This document shows positions 18,117 to 26,186 of a stretch of 64,000 nt of DNA, piece by piece. Both the position numbers and the translations under genes were made by a program. Source of the stretch: Fimousia sp045616445 (lineage in GTDB: Bacteria > Bacillota > Clostridia > Lachnospirales > Lachnospiraceae); contig JAZLGR010000003.1 of NCBI GenBank assembly GCA_045616445.1, positions 186,001-250,000 of the forward strand, written 5' to 3'. The notes below the pieces were generated by a model. The model made no database searches, was not told the DNA's origin, and saw nothing but the letters and a program-made list of their open reading frames with translations. Numbering within the stretch: the first letter of the stretch is position 1; each line of letters opens with the position of its first letter.

Positions 18117-19088
18117 ATGAGAAAATGGAGAATAATCATGCTGCTTACCTTAGTGGCAGCAATGGTGCTGACAGGATGCACCAAAAAAACAGATGATCCT
18201 GCAACAACAGAAAGCAAAACAGAGGCTACAACAGAGAGCACCACAGAGGCAAAGGAAAAAAAGGTCCATGTCACAATTGATGGATATAGTGCAGAGAATC
18301 CTCCACACTTAGATGGATCCCTTGCCAATGAACCTCTCCTCCTGCGCCTGATGGCAGAACTGACTGGAACTGACGAAGAGATGGCAGAAACCTATCTTTC
18401 AGAAAGTTTTGTCAATGGCGGTACTTCCACAAGCTGGGACAGACTCTTAAATAAAGAGATGGATCTGATCGTCTCCTACGAAGCACCTGACGAAGTGAAG
18501 GAAGATCTGGGGGATGCACTGAAAAAGTTAGAAATCACTCCTCTCGGACGTGACGGACTGGTGTTTATCGTCAATGTGGACAATCCGGTTGAAAGCCTGA
18601 CTGTGGATCAGATTCGAGACATCTACACAGGTAAGATTACCAACTGGAAGGAAGTGGGCGGCAATGACGAAGCAATCGCTCCATTCCAGCGCAATTCTAC
18701 CTCTGGAAGCCAGACTCTCCTTAATAACTTAGTTATGAACGGTGAGAAAACAATGGAACCTGGCAAGGAATTCCTCATTGGAACCATGGGAGAGCTGATC
18801 GAGCGCGTGGCTGCATTTGACGGGAAGGGCAATGCCATCGGATTTTCTGTATATTATTATGCGGACAAGATGAAGGGCGATCCAAACCTGAAGATGATCA
18901 AGGTCAACGACGTTGCCCCATCCAATGAATCCATTGGAGATGGTGCTTATCCACTGGTGAACGATTTCTATGTGGCAATCCGCGGCAAAGAAAAGAAGGA
19001 CAGCCCTGCAAGAACACTCCGCGACTGGCTCTTAAGTGAAGAGGGCAAGGCATTGATGGTGGAAGAAGGCTATGTTCCGGTTCCGTAA
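18117..19088 (+). CDS. PstS-like substrate-binding lipoprotein
   Basis: The protein (323 residues) has a lipoprotein signal with lipobox LTGC, a Thr/Glu-rich linker (about 24-45) and a periplasmic-binding-protein type II fold of the PstS-like family. Supporting blocks are LGRDGLVFIVNVDNPVESLT, IRDIYTGKITNWKEVGG and FQRNSTSGSQT, which in PstS line the phosphate site. No pst transport genes are adjacent, so it may bind phosphate or another anion as an orphan receptor. GGAAGGAGG precedes the start. Confidence 0.8.
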   Translation: MRKWRIIMLLTLVAAMVLTGCTKKTDDPATTESKTEATTESTTEAKEKKVHVTIDGYSAENPPHLDGSLANEPLLLRLMAELTGTDEEMAETYLSESFVNGGTSTSWDRLLNKEMDLIVSYEAPDEVKEDLGDALKKLEITPLGRDGLVFIVNVDNPVESLTVDQIRDIYTGKITNWKEVGGNDEAIAPFQRNSTSGSQTLLNNLVMNGEKTMEPGKEFLIGTMGELIERVAAFDGKGNAIGFSVYYYADKMKGDPNLKMIKVNDVAPSNESIGDGAYPLVNDFYVAIRGKEKKDSPARTLRDWLLSEEGKALMVEEGYVPVP

Positions 19089-19131
19089 AGCAGAGATTTT
19101 TAACCAAATCATGACACAAAAGAACAGAAAA

Positions 19132-19158
19132 TAAAAAAGGTGGCTTACTTAAGCCACC
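19132..19158 (-). terminator. terminator of tRNA-Leu
   Basis: GGTGGCTTA / TAAGCCACC with a short loop is followed, on the minus strand, by TTTTTTA. It lies just downstream of the tRNA. Confidence 0.85.
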
Positions 19159-19166
19159 TATTCTAA

Positions 19167-19249
19167 TGCAGATGATGGGAGTCGAACCCACACGAGTGTG
19201 ACCTCACTAGAACCTGAATCTAGCGCGTCTGCCATTCCGCCACATCTGC
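19167..19249 (-). tRNA. tRNA-Leu (anticodon CAG)
   Basis: On the minus strand the acceptor stem GCAGATG / CATCTGC, discriminator A, anticodon stem CTAGA/TCTAG with loop TTCAGGT, a long variable arm (class II) and a T-loop with GGTTCGACTCC are all visible. The long variable arm and the CAG anticodon give leucine (CUG). The 3' CCA is not encoded. Confidence 0.95.
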
Positions 19250-19259
19250 ATGCTAGAAT

Positions 19260-19288
19260 ATAGTAGCACTAATTGATTCAAAAAGCAA
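19260..19288 (-). promoter_or_regulatory. putative promoter of tRNA-Leu
   Basis: On the minus strand TTGCTT and TACTAT are separated by 17 bp. The -10 ends about 11 nt before the mature tRNA 5' end. Confidence 0.5.
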
Positions 19289-19401
19289 GATACTTTTTTC
19301 AAAAGTAATTTTAAAAAGATTAAGTTGGAAGGATTTTGTGATATAATAGAATCGTATCATAATAAAAAAGGAGAGTAGCACACGCTTTTGAATAGAACAA
19401 G

Positions 19402-20517
19402 ATGTTAGAACGATTAAAGAATAAAGCAGTTCTCCTGCTGTTGGTGATTTTGGTAACAGTGCTTGGATGGCTCTACATGAAACCATATGAGCTTCGTGCA
19501 GAATATACGCCGAACAAAACCGGAACCATCTATGAAGGCGATGTTGTGTATGCAGAAGATTTTACGGTTTACACAGTGTCACGTCTGGGCAGGAAGGTTG
19601 CAGTAGAAGATTTTCGATTAAATTCCAATATTGTAAGCAGCAGTGGATTGATGGCAGTTACATCGAAGAAACCGAAGCTGGCAACGATCGTTGACTTAAA
19701 GTCGGTTCCAGTGGTGTCAGCAAAGATTGTCTACAATGATAATTGCCGTAAGGATGAAGTTCAGAATTATGAGCCAGAGATCGTTGAGCAGGTTCGATTT
19801 GAAGATGGAACGGGCAAAAAGGTCAAAATAGAAGATGCAGATGTGGAATTCGTTGTGAATATGAAAAAAGAGCGGATCGACTTAGAAGTCAATGGTACAT
19901 TCGATCACTATAATGATTCCTTCCCGATGACAACCATTGAATCCATTATTACGAAGACCAAGGCTTCTATTAGAAAACCACTGAAAAGCAAGAATCTTGA
20001 GCTGGTGGCATGCTTTAATGACGGAACCAAAGCAAAGCTTGACAACAAGCTGGTGAAGTCCGAGACCATCAAGGAACCAAAAATCGGAACCAACTTATTA
20101 AAATGTACCTACAACAACGAAGAGTATGTGGTGAAAGTCAAGGGCTATGAGCCGGATGAGACCGGCGTGAAGGTTGACTTTGGTAAATATGGAACCTTCC
20201 AGTTGCTTTCTACAAAGAAATATCTAGTTCCAGGCGCATCAAGGCTGAATTCCTGGATTGGTGTTCGATATTTTAATAATCACAGAGAAACCTATTATTC
20301 TCAGCGCAAACCTGGATTTGCAGGCGGAGCACTCAATATTCCTGGACGACATGTGGCAGAGGATGGTACAGTGCGTGATAAAGATGGATTTATCTGCGTG
20401 GCATCCGATCTTCGATACTGTCCACGATATTCGGTTGTGCTGACAACTTTAGGACCAGGCAAGGTATATGACACAGGCTGTGCCTATGGAACCATCGATT
20501 TGTATGTGGACTGGTAA
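19402..20517 (+). CDS. membrane-anchored surface protein with a C-terminal 3D-like domain
   Basis: The product (371 residues) has one N-terminal transmembrane segment (about 9-28) and a mostly beta extracellular part with two stretches that resemble Ig-like folds (YTPNKTGTIYEGDVVYAEDF and ELVACFNDGTKAKLDNKLV). The C-terminal 90 residues contain HRETYYSQR, NIPGRHVAEDGTVRDKDGF, then LGPGKVYDTGCAYGTIDLY. The YDTG..GTID pattern recalls the 3D/double-psi beta-barrel of cell-wall lytic enzymes (Asp triad region). Similar tails are common in clostridial exported proteins. Catalysis is not established. No good ribosome binding site is seen before the ATG. Confidence 0.65.
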   Translation: MLERLKNKAVLLLLVILVTVLGWLYMKPYELRAEYTPNKTGTIYEGDVVYAEDFTVYTVSRLGRKVAVEDFRLNSNIVSSSGLMAVTSKKPKLATIVDLKSVPVVSAKIVYNDNCRKDEVQNYEPEIVEQVRFEDGTGKKVKIEDADVEFVVNMKKERIDLEVNGTFDHYNDSFPMTTIESIITKTKASIRKPLKSKNLELVACFNDGTKAKLDNKLVKSETIKEPKIGTNLLKCTYNNEEYVVKVKGYEPDETGVKVDFGKYGTFQLLSTKKYLVPGASRLNSWIGVRYFNNHRETYYSQRKPGFAGGALNIPGRHVAEDGTVRDKDGFICVASDLRYCPRYSVVLTTLGPGKVYDTGCAYGTIDLYVDW

Positions 20518-20541
20518 AGATAGCAGGAAAAGGTTGATCAA

Positions 20542-21513
20542 ATGAAAGTTGGTATTTTAGGAGCAGGCAATATTGCCATTTCCATGGCAAAAGCATTACA
20601 TGGAATCGGAAAAGATGTGACAGCATATGCTGTTGCGTCCAGAGAGCTTAAGAAGGCAGAAGCATTTGCCAAGGAGTACGGCATTGAGAAGGCCTATGGA
20701 AGCTATGAGGATCTGGTTTCGGACCCGGAAGTGGATCTGATCTATGTGGCGACGCCCCACTCCCATCACTTCGCACACGCGAAGCTGTGCATGGAGCATG
20801 GAAAGGCTGTCCTTGTGGAGAAAGCATTCACGGTGAATGCCTCCCAGGCAGAGGCACTTATCAAACTGTCAGAAGAAAAGCAGGTGTTCTTGGCAGAAGC
20901 CATGTGGACACGGTATCTTCCGGCCAGACATACCATCGAGGAGTTATTGGCAAATGGTATCATCGGTGATGTGGTTGAGCTTGAGGCAGAGTTTTCCATT
21001 CCACTAACCCACATTCCAAGGCTGGTAAAACCGGAGCTTGCGGGAGGCGCATTGCTTGATCTTGGCATCTATCCCCTGACCTTTGCAGTAATGTATTTTG
21101 GAACGGATATTGTGGGAAGAGTGTCAGAGTGTGTCAAGTATGAGACTGGCGTAGACGGTACAGATGAAGTGACCTACAATTATAGGGATGGCAGAAAAGC
21201 GCATATCAGAAGCTCCTTTATCTCGAATACAAAGAATGAAGGCAGCATCGTCGGCACAAAGGGAAGTATCTTTGTGGAAACCCTGAACAATTATACGAAG
21301 ATTCAGGTTCATGATCTGGCAGGGAATTTGGTTCAGGATTACCCGGTCGAACCACAGATTAATGGGTACGAATATGAAGTGCTTGCCTGTAAGAAGGCTA
21401 TGGAGGAAGGAAAGCTTGCATGTGAGGAGATGTCTCACAGTATGACACTTCATATGATGCAGATGATGGATGAGCTGAGGGCCGACTGGGGCGTGAAGTA
21501 TCCATTTGAATAG
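20542..21513 (+). CDS. Gfo/Idh/MocA-family oxidoreductase
   Basis: This protein (323 residues) has an N-terminal Rossmann fold (VGILGAGNIAISMAKAL), the conserved ATPHSHH segment and the EKA lysine motif (VLVEKAFTVN), and a C-terminal alpha/beta dimerisation and substrate domain (GGALLDLGIYPLTFA with the conserved DxGxYP). Family members oxidise or reduce sugars, inositols and related compounds with NAD(P). The block resembles the dihydrodiol dehydrogenase-like branch. The substrate is not predictable from context. AGGAAAAGG precedes the ATG, and the gene ends at a strong terminator. Confidence 0.88.
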   Translation: MKVGILGAGNIAISMAKALHGIGKDVTAYAVASRELKKAEAFAKEYGIEKAYGSYEDLVSDPEVDLIYVATPHSHHFAHAKLCMEHGKAVLVEKAFTVNASQAEALIKLSEEKQVFLAEAMWTRYLPARHTIEELLANGIIGDVVELEAEFSIPLTHIPRLVKPELAGGALLDLGIYPLTFAVMYFGTDIVGRVSECVKYETGVDGTDEVTYNYRDGRKAHIRSSFISNTKNEGSIVGTKGSIFVETLNNYTKIQVHDLAGNLVQDYPVEPQINGYEYEVLACKKAMEEGKLACEEMSHSMTLHMMQMMDELRADWGVKYPFE

Positions 21514-21603
21514 AGATTTTAGGTGTGCAGATGCAGGAAATTACAATCGAGCATATGACCGGAAAAGAGATTCAGGAAAAGTAAATAGAGATAAGATGTT
21601 CAA

Positions 21604-21643
21604 CCCTCTGTAGCGGGAATAAATCGTTACAGAGGGATTTTTT
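21604..21643 (+). terminator. terminator after the oxidoreductase gene
   Basis: A 12-pair stem CCCTCTGTAGCG / CGTTACAGAGGG (one G-U pair) is followed by ATTTTTT. Confidence 0.88.
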
Positions 21644-21666
21644 GTCCCAAAGTGGAAAGTTTCTTC

Positions 21667-21695
21667 TTGCAATATACCCTTAGGGGGTATATAAT
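21667..21695 (+). promoter_or_regulatory. promoter of the csoR-copA operon
   Basis: TTGCAA and a consensus TATAAT are separated by exactly 17 bp. The first CsoR-type operator lies in the spacer and runs into the -10, so a bound repressor would directly block RNA polymerase. Confidence 0.8.
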
Positions 21696-21723
21696 CAACC
21701 TATAAGATACCCTATGGGGGTAT
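21672..21723 (+). promoter_or_regulatory. two CsoR-type copper operators
   Basis: Box 1 (21672-21692) is ATATACCC-N5-GGGTATAT, a perfect 8-bp dyad. Box 2 (21707-21723) is ATACCC-N5-GGGTAT. Both fit the known CsoR operator, a GC-rich centre with TACCC/GGGTA arms. They are 33 bp apart, about three helical turns, so they lie on the same DNA face. Box 1 overlaps the promoter; box 2 lies near or just after the transcription start. Confidence 0.82.
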
Positions 21724-21759
21724 ATAAGCATACCAAAACTCATCTGAAAGGAGAATCAT

Positions 21760-22071
21760 ATGGAACACAATGAGAAACCATGCTGCTGTCATGAGAAGAC
21801 AACCCAGCGTGATGATGCACAATATAAAAAACTGATGAACCGCTTGAGTCGTGTGGAAGGCCAGGTTCGCGGCGTGAAGAAGATGTTAGAAAGCGATGCC
21901 TACTGCGTGGATATCTTAACCCAGGTGGCAGCCATCAATGCAGCACTTAACAGCTTCAACAAAGAACTGTTGGCAGAACATATCCGTAACTGTGTGGTAA
22001 GAGATATCAGAAGCGGTGATGAAGAAGTGGTAGACGAATTAGTAGGAACGATTCAGAAGCTGATGAAGTAA
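21760..22071 (+). CDS. csoR: copper-sensing repressor CsoR
   Basis: This DUF156-family repressor (103 residues) is an all-helical tetramer that releases DNA when it binds Cu(I). The core RLSRVEGQVRGVKKMLE is diagnostic. The metal ligands Cys-His-Cys are in DAYCVDI, LAEHIRN and NCV. An N-terminal CCCHEK extension adds more possible ligands. Two matching operators lie upstream and copA follows after 61 nt, which fixes the metal as copper. GAAAGGAG precedes the ATG. Confidence 0.93.
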   Translation: MEHNEKPCCCHEKTTQRDDAQYKKLMNRLSRVEGQVRGVKKMLESDAYCVDILTQVAAINAALNSFNKELLAEHIRNCVVRDIRSGDEEVVDELVGTIQKLMK

Positions 22072-22132
22072 CTAACCGGGAATCGTCGATTATAATATTA
22101 GATAATTAACATCTGAATAAGGAGTAACAAAT

Positions 22133-24688
22133 ATGAAACAATATAATGTAACCGGCATGAGCTGTGCGGCCTGCTCTGCCAGAGTTGAGAAGGTTGTCTC
22201 CGCAGTGGAGGGCGTCAGTGAGGTTTCCGTAAGCCTGTTGACCAATTCCATGGTGGTGGAGGGCGGCAGTGAAGCAGAAATTATCAAAGCCGTGGAAGGT
22301 GCCGGATATGGTGCCAGTCCCAAAGGAGCCAAGGGCGCAGATGCTGGCAGTAAATCCCAGTCAGGCTTCGATGAAGACGCTTTAAAAGATACCGAAACAC
22401 CGAAGATGAAGAAGCGACTGATTGCATCTCTCGTCTTATTGCTTCCACTGATGTATGTATCAATGGGAGAGATGATGTGGGGCTGGCCAGTGCCGCCATT
22501 CATGCAGGGCAACCACATCGCAATGGGAATCTACCAGTTATTACTTTCCGGTATGATCATGGTGATCAACCAGAAATTCTTTATCAACGGCTTTAAAGGA
22601 CTGCTAAACCGTGCACCGAATATGGATACTTTAGTGGCACTTGGCTCTGCAGCATCCTTTGGATATAGTGTATATGCCCTTTTTGCCATGTCTGTAGCTA
22701 TGAGAGATGGCGATATGGCAGGCGTGATGACTTTTATGGATGAGTTCTATTTTGAATCTGCAGCCATGATTTTAACTCTGATTACTGTGGGCAAGATGTT
22801 AGAAGCCAGATCCAAGGGCAAGACAACCGATGCCTTAAAGAGTCTGATGAAGTTAGCCCCTAAGACAGCCACCATTTTGTCAAATGGTACTGAAAAAACG
22901 GTAGCCATTGAAGAAGTGGCCAAAGGTGATATCTTCGTAGTAAAACCAGGAGAAAGCATCCCCGTGGATGGTAAGATCATCGAAGGTCATAGTGCAGTGA
23001 ATGAATCTGCCCTTACCGGAGAGAGTATCCCGGTTGACAAGGAACCAGGCAATTTAGTCTCTGCGGCAACCATCAACCAGTCCGGCCATTTAACATGTGA
23101 AGCGACCAGAGTAGGGGAAGATACCACTCTTTCAAAGATTATTCAGATGGTAAGCGACGCGGCAGCAACGAAGGCACCGATTGCCAAGATTGCAGATCAG
23201 GTTTCCGGCATTTTCGTGCCAGCAGTTATTACCATTGCCGTTGTAACCACCATCATCTGGCTGATTCTTGGTCAGCCAATCGGATTTGCCCTTGCAAGAG
23301 GAATCTCTGTTCTGGTAATCAGCTGTCCATGTGCCTTAGGTCTTGCAACCCCGGTTGCCATCATGGTTGGGAATGGACGAGGTGCCAAAAGTGGTGTATT
23401 ATTTAAGACAGCAGTATCTTTAGAAGAAACCGGCAAGATGCAGGTGGTGGCTCTTGATAAGACAGGCACCATCACAAAAGGGGAGCCGGATGTGACAGAT
23501 ATCCTTCCAATCGGAGGAACAGCAGAAGAACTTTTAGAAACTGCCTACGCAGTGGAGCTTAAGAGCGAGCATCCATTGGCCAAAGCCATTGTCGCTTACG
23601 GCGAAAAACAGGGGATTACCCCTCCGGAAGCTGCAAACTTTATGGCAGTGGCAGGCAATGGCCTCAGTGCCATCGTTGACGGCGCAGAGACATTTGCCGG
23701 CAATGAACGATTCATAAGAAAGAAGATCAATCTTTCTGACGATGTGGTTAGTCAGGCAGAAGCCCTTGCGGAAGAAGGCAAGACACCACTCTACTTTGCA
23801 AAAGGTGGCAAATTGTTAGGAATCATCGTGGTGGCAGATGTCATTAAGGAGGATTCACCGGAAGCCATCAGACAGTTAAAGAATCAGGGTATCCGAGTTG
23901 TCATGTTAACAGGAGACAACGAAAAAACAGCCAATGCCATCGGAAAACAGGTTGGTGTTGACGAAGTAATCGCAGGCGTCCTTCCAGACGGCAAGGAGGC
24001 AGTCATTCGAAAACTGATGGAACGCTATGGCAAGACTGCCATGGTTGGAGACGGTATCAACGACGCACCAGCCCTTACGAGAGCTGATATGGGTATTGCC
24101 ATTGGGGCAGGAACCGATGTTGCTATTGATGCAGCAGACGTGGTACTGATGAAGAGCAATCTCTTAGATGTGCCAGCAGCCATCAGACTGAGCCGCCAGG
24201 TATTAAAAAATATCAAGGAGAACCTGTTTTGGGCATTCTTCTACAATGTCATCGGCATTCCGCTTGCAGCAGGACTTTACTATCCGCTCTTTGGCTGGAA
24301 GTTGAATCCGATGTTTGGAGCAGCAGCCATGAGCTTATCCAGCTTCTGCGTTGTATCCAATGCATTGAGACTTAATTTCGTGGATGTATACAGCACGAAA
24401 AAAGATAAAAAACAAAATAATATTAACATTACTGACACAGAAAAAACTGTGGCAGAGGAACTTATGGAGGAAATGAAAATGGAAAAAACAATCAATATCA
24501 ATGGCATGATGTGCCCACACTGTGAAGCAACTGTAAAAAAAGCATTAGAAGCAATCGATGGCATCGAAACAGCAGTAGTTAGCCACGAAGCTAACAATGC
24601 AATCATCACTTGCAGCAAAGATGTGGAAGAAGCAGTGATCAAAGCAGCAATCGAAGATAAAGATTTCGAATACGTATCCATTCAGTAA
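22133..24688 (+). CDS. copA: Cu(I)-exporting P1B-type ATPase with a fused C-terminal copper-chaperone domain
   Basis: This P-type ATPase (851 residues) pumps Cu(I) out of the cytoplasm. In order it has an N-terminal HMA domain (GMSCAACSARVEK, CxxC at 11-14), membrane helices, the actuator motif LTGES, the transmembrane metal site SCPCALG, the phosphorylation site DKTGT (about 442), the nucleotide domain and GDGINDAPA. After the last helices there is a charged linker (about 755-782) and then a complete second HMA domain (NGMMCPHCEATVKKA, about 783-851). A C-terminal HMA is unusual, because chaperones of this type (CopZ) are normally separate proteins. The linker contains a good ribosome binding site and in-frame ATG, recorded separately. 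Confidence 0.94.
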   Translation: MKQYNVTGMSCAACSARVEKVVSAVEGVSEVSVSLLTNSMVVEGGSEAEIIKAVEGAGYGASPKGAKGADAGSKSQSGFDEDALKDTETPKMKKRLIASLVLLLPLMYVSMGEMMWGWPVPPFMQGNHIAMGIYQLLLSGMIMVINQKFFINGFKGLLNRAPNMDTLVALGSAASFGYSVYALFAMSVAMRDGDMAGVMTFMDEFYFESAAMILTLITVGKMLEARSKGKTTDALKSLMKLAPKTATILSNGTEKTVAIEEVAKGDIFVVKPGESIPVDGKIIEGHSAVNESALTGESIPVDKEPGNLVSAATINQSGHLTCEATRVGEDTTLSKIIQMVSDAAATKAPIAKIADQVSGIFVPAVITIAVVTTIIWLILGQPIGFALARGISVLVISCPCALGLATPVAIMVGNGRGAKSGVLFKTAVSLEETGKMQVVALDKTGTITKGEPDVTDILPIGGTAEELLETAYAVELKSEHPLAKAIVAYGEKQGITPPEAANFMAVAGNGLSAIVDGAETFAGNERFIRKKINLSDDVVSQAEALAEEGKTPLYFAKGGKLLGIIVVADVIKEDSPEAIRQLKNQGIRVVMLTGDNEKTANAIGKQVGVDEVIAGVLPDGKEAVIRKLMERYGKTAMVGDGINDAPALTRADMGIAIGAGTDVAIDAADVVLMKSNLLDVPAAIRLSRQVLKNIKENLFWAFFYNVIGIPLAAGLYYPLFGWKLNPMFGAAAMSLSSFCVVSNALRLNFVDVYSTKKDKKQNNINITDTEKTVAEELMEEMKMEKTININGMMCPHCEATVKKALEAIDGIETAVVSHEANNAIITCSKDVEEAVIKAAIEDKDFEYVSIQ
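24479..24688 (+). CDS. possible internally initiated CopZ-like copper chaperone (in frame within copA)
   Basis: Inside the 3' end of copA, GGAGG at 24466-24470 stands 8 nt before an in-frame ATG at 24479. Initiation there would give a 69-residue protein consisting of one HMA domain with the metal site CPHC, the size and make-up of a free CopZ. The signal is as strong as those of true genes in this window. Whether it is used cannot be seen from sequence. It may also be the relic of a once separate copZ whose upstream stop codon was lost. Confidence 0.5.
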   Translation: MEKTININGMMCPHCEATVKKALEAIDGIETAVVSHEANNAIITCSKDVEEAVIKAAIEDKDFEYVSIQ

Positions 24689-24756
24689 TCGATTTAGATT
24701 ATCATAGGGGCATTATTTTTTGAAAGAGCTATGGTAAATGAATAAAGAGTTAATTG

Positions 24757-24790
24757 TCCCGCTTGCAATCGCAGGCGGGATTTATTTTAT
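24757..24790 (+). terminator. terminator of the copper operon
   Basis: TCCCGCTTGC and GCAGGCGGGA form a ten-pair stem (one G-U pair) with an AATC loop, followed by TTTATTTTATT. The -35 of the next promoter begins at its end. Confidence 0.85.
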
Positions 24791-24818
24791 TGACAATACT
24801 TCGGTTAACCGATATAGT
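24790..24818 (+). promoter_or_regulatory. promoter and palindromic operator of the HTH-nucleotidyltransferase pair
   Basis: A consensus TTGACA and TATAGT are separated by 17 bp. A perfect 12-bp palindrome, TCGGTTAACCGA (24801-24812), fills most of the spacer. Its position suggests autorepression by the HTH protein encoded immediately downstream. Confidence 0.75.
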
Positions 24819-24839
24819 ATAAAAAAGGAGGAATGCGAT

Positions 24840-25421
24840 ATGATCATAAACGAATTATTAGAAACAGAAAATATGTCCAGATATCGTTTGAGCAAAGAGA
24901 GCGGTGTTCCTATGACTACGATTACAGATATATGCAGTGGAAAAGCAGATCTTGACAAGTGTGCAGCTGGTACGTTGTTTAAAATTGCAAAGGTGCTTGG
25001 CATTACAGTGGATTCTATACTTGAAGAATCCCATAAAGTATCTGTGGACTATAGATGCTCTTTTGAGACATTTAAGAGTAACACCTGCCATTATGTAAAG
25101 GATAAGGGTGATCTGGATTTTATCATCGAGACACTTGAAGCAGATGAAATCAGAAAACTTTATCAGAGACAATGGTATAGAGAAGCCTTATATTTGTTGG
25201 CAATGGTGGATTATTTGTCCAGAATTAATGGATTGCCAATCTGCACGAACTATAATGACATTCGCAAGCAAAAACTGGAACAACCTCTTTTTTCTGCTGG
25301 TGTTATTGTGTCCAGTGCTGCCACAGGCGATGACAACGTTAAGAAAGAAGCTATAGCTAATGCAATCCCTGAATTCTTAAGGTTCAACATTGTAGAGGGT
25401 GAGGTGCGTAATGTCTGCTGA
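24840..25421 (+). CDS. HTH (XRE/Cro-like) regulator, probable antitoxin
   Basis: The product has 193 residues. The N-terminal 65 residues form a helix-turn-helix of the XRE/phage-repressor type (NMSRYRLSKESGVPMTTITD, then CAAGTLFKIAKVLGI). The remaining 125 residues are a second, helical domain without a recognised family. The ATG at 24840 follows AAAGGAGG by 8 nt; a longer reading frame upstream crosses the promoter and is not used. The gene overlaps the next one by 11 nt and has a palindrome in its promoter. An autoregulated HTH gene tightly coupled to a nucleotidyltransferase-like gene is the layout of type II or IV toxin-antitoxin systems. Antitoxin function is inferred from that context. 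Confidence 0.72.
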   Translation: MIINELLETENMSRYRLSKESGVPMTTITDICSGKADLDKCAAGTLFKIAKVLGITVDSILEESHKVSVDYRCSFETFKSNTCHYVKDKGDLDFIIETLEADEIRKLYQRQWYREALYLLAMVDYLSRINGLPICTNYNDIRKQKLEQPLFSAGVIVSSAATGDDNVKKEAIANAIPEFLRFNIVEGEVRNVC

Positions 25422-26130
25422 TAAAGAGTTTACAAAGGAGAATCTGGATACGTGTCTCAAAGAACTTGCAAAAGAGTTCAGAAAACGTAATGGAAATAAA
25501 ATGCCTGCAGAGATCATACTGATTGGTGGAGCGTCTGTCCTTATAAATTATGGATTTCGAGAGATGACATATGATATGGATGCTATTATCCAGTCATCCA
25601 GTGCTATGAGGGACGCGATTACTTTTGTTGGAGATAAGCTGGGGCTTCCGTATGGCTGGCTCAATACAGATTTTATGAAAACAGCTTCTTATACGCCAAA
25701 GCTAGCAAGATATTCGAAGTACTATAAAACTTTCTCCAATATTCTTCAGATTAGAACAATATCAGCGGAATATCTTGTGGCTATGAAACTGATGGCGGGA
25801 AGGCAGTATAAAAACGATCTATCAGATGTTGTTGGGATCTTAATTGAACAGGAAGACAGGGGAGAGCCTTTAACCTTTGAGATTATCAAGAAGGCAATTG
25901 AGGATTTGTATGAAAGTTATAAAGCTGTTCCGGAGAATTCTCGAAGATTCATAGAAGCGATATATGAAAAAGAAGATTTAAAAGAATTCTACAAACAGTG
26001 TCGTGAAATGGAACTGGAGAATAAGGATATCCTTGTTGAATTTCAAGATGATTATCCGGGAGTCCTGAACGGGGATAATCTTGCAGATATTTTAAGAGCT
26101 GCTAGGGAAATGAAGAATAAAACTGTATAA
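25411..26130 (+). CDS. nucleotidyltransferase-like protein, probable toxin partner
   Basis: The product has 239 residues. The N-terminal part carries a minimal nucleotidyltransferase signature: IILIGGASVLINYGF followed by the acidic pair DMD (residues 55-57) in TYDMDAI. This corresponds to the GG/S and DxD metal-binding elements of the Pol-beta superfamily, as in AbiEii-, MNT- or DUF6036-type proteins. The region after it (AEYLVAMKLMAGRQYKNDLSD) is the usual conserved helix of these proteins. Family relatives transfer nucleotides to tRNA or proteins and act as toxins. GAGGGTGAGGTG precedes the ATG, inside the upstream gene. The operon ends at a terminator at 26152. Confidence 0.72.
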   Translation: MSADKEFTKENLDTCLKELAKEFRKRNGNKMPAEIILIGGASVLINYGFREMTYDMDAIIQSSSAMRDAITFVGDKLGLPYGWLNTDFMKTASYTPKLARYSKYYKTFSNILQIRTISAEYLVAMKLMAGRQYKNDLSDVVGILIEQEDRGEPLTFEIIKKAIEDLYESYKAVPENSRRFIEAIYEKEDLKEFYKQCREMELENKDILVEFQDDYPGVLNGDNLADILRAAREMKNKTV

Positions 26131-26151
26131 TATGGAAAGCTAAGAGTGAGT

Positions 26152-26182
26152 GCCCTGCTGACGTAGTTAGCGGGGCGCTTTT
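26152..26182 (+). terminator. terminator of the HTH-nucleotidyltransferase operon
   Basis: GCCCTGCT pairs with AGCGGGGC (one G-U pair) across a 9-nt loop, followed by GCTTTTCT. The apparent 5' end of a group II intron relic begins 5 nt later. Confidence 0.65.
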
Positions 26183-26186
26183 CTGC

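Noticed and set aside
21531..21584. 17-codon open frame after the Gfo/Idh/MocA gene
   Set aside because: Only a weak AGGTG lies upstream, and there is no hydrophobic segment or known leader-peptide pattern. It lies just before the terminator and is most likely chance or a relic.
24738..24839. Longer N-terminus for the HTH protein beginning at 24738
   Set aside because: It would read through the copper operon terminator and the gene's own promoter. The ATG at 24840 has an ideal ribosome binding site and begins the HTH domain.
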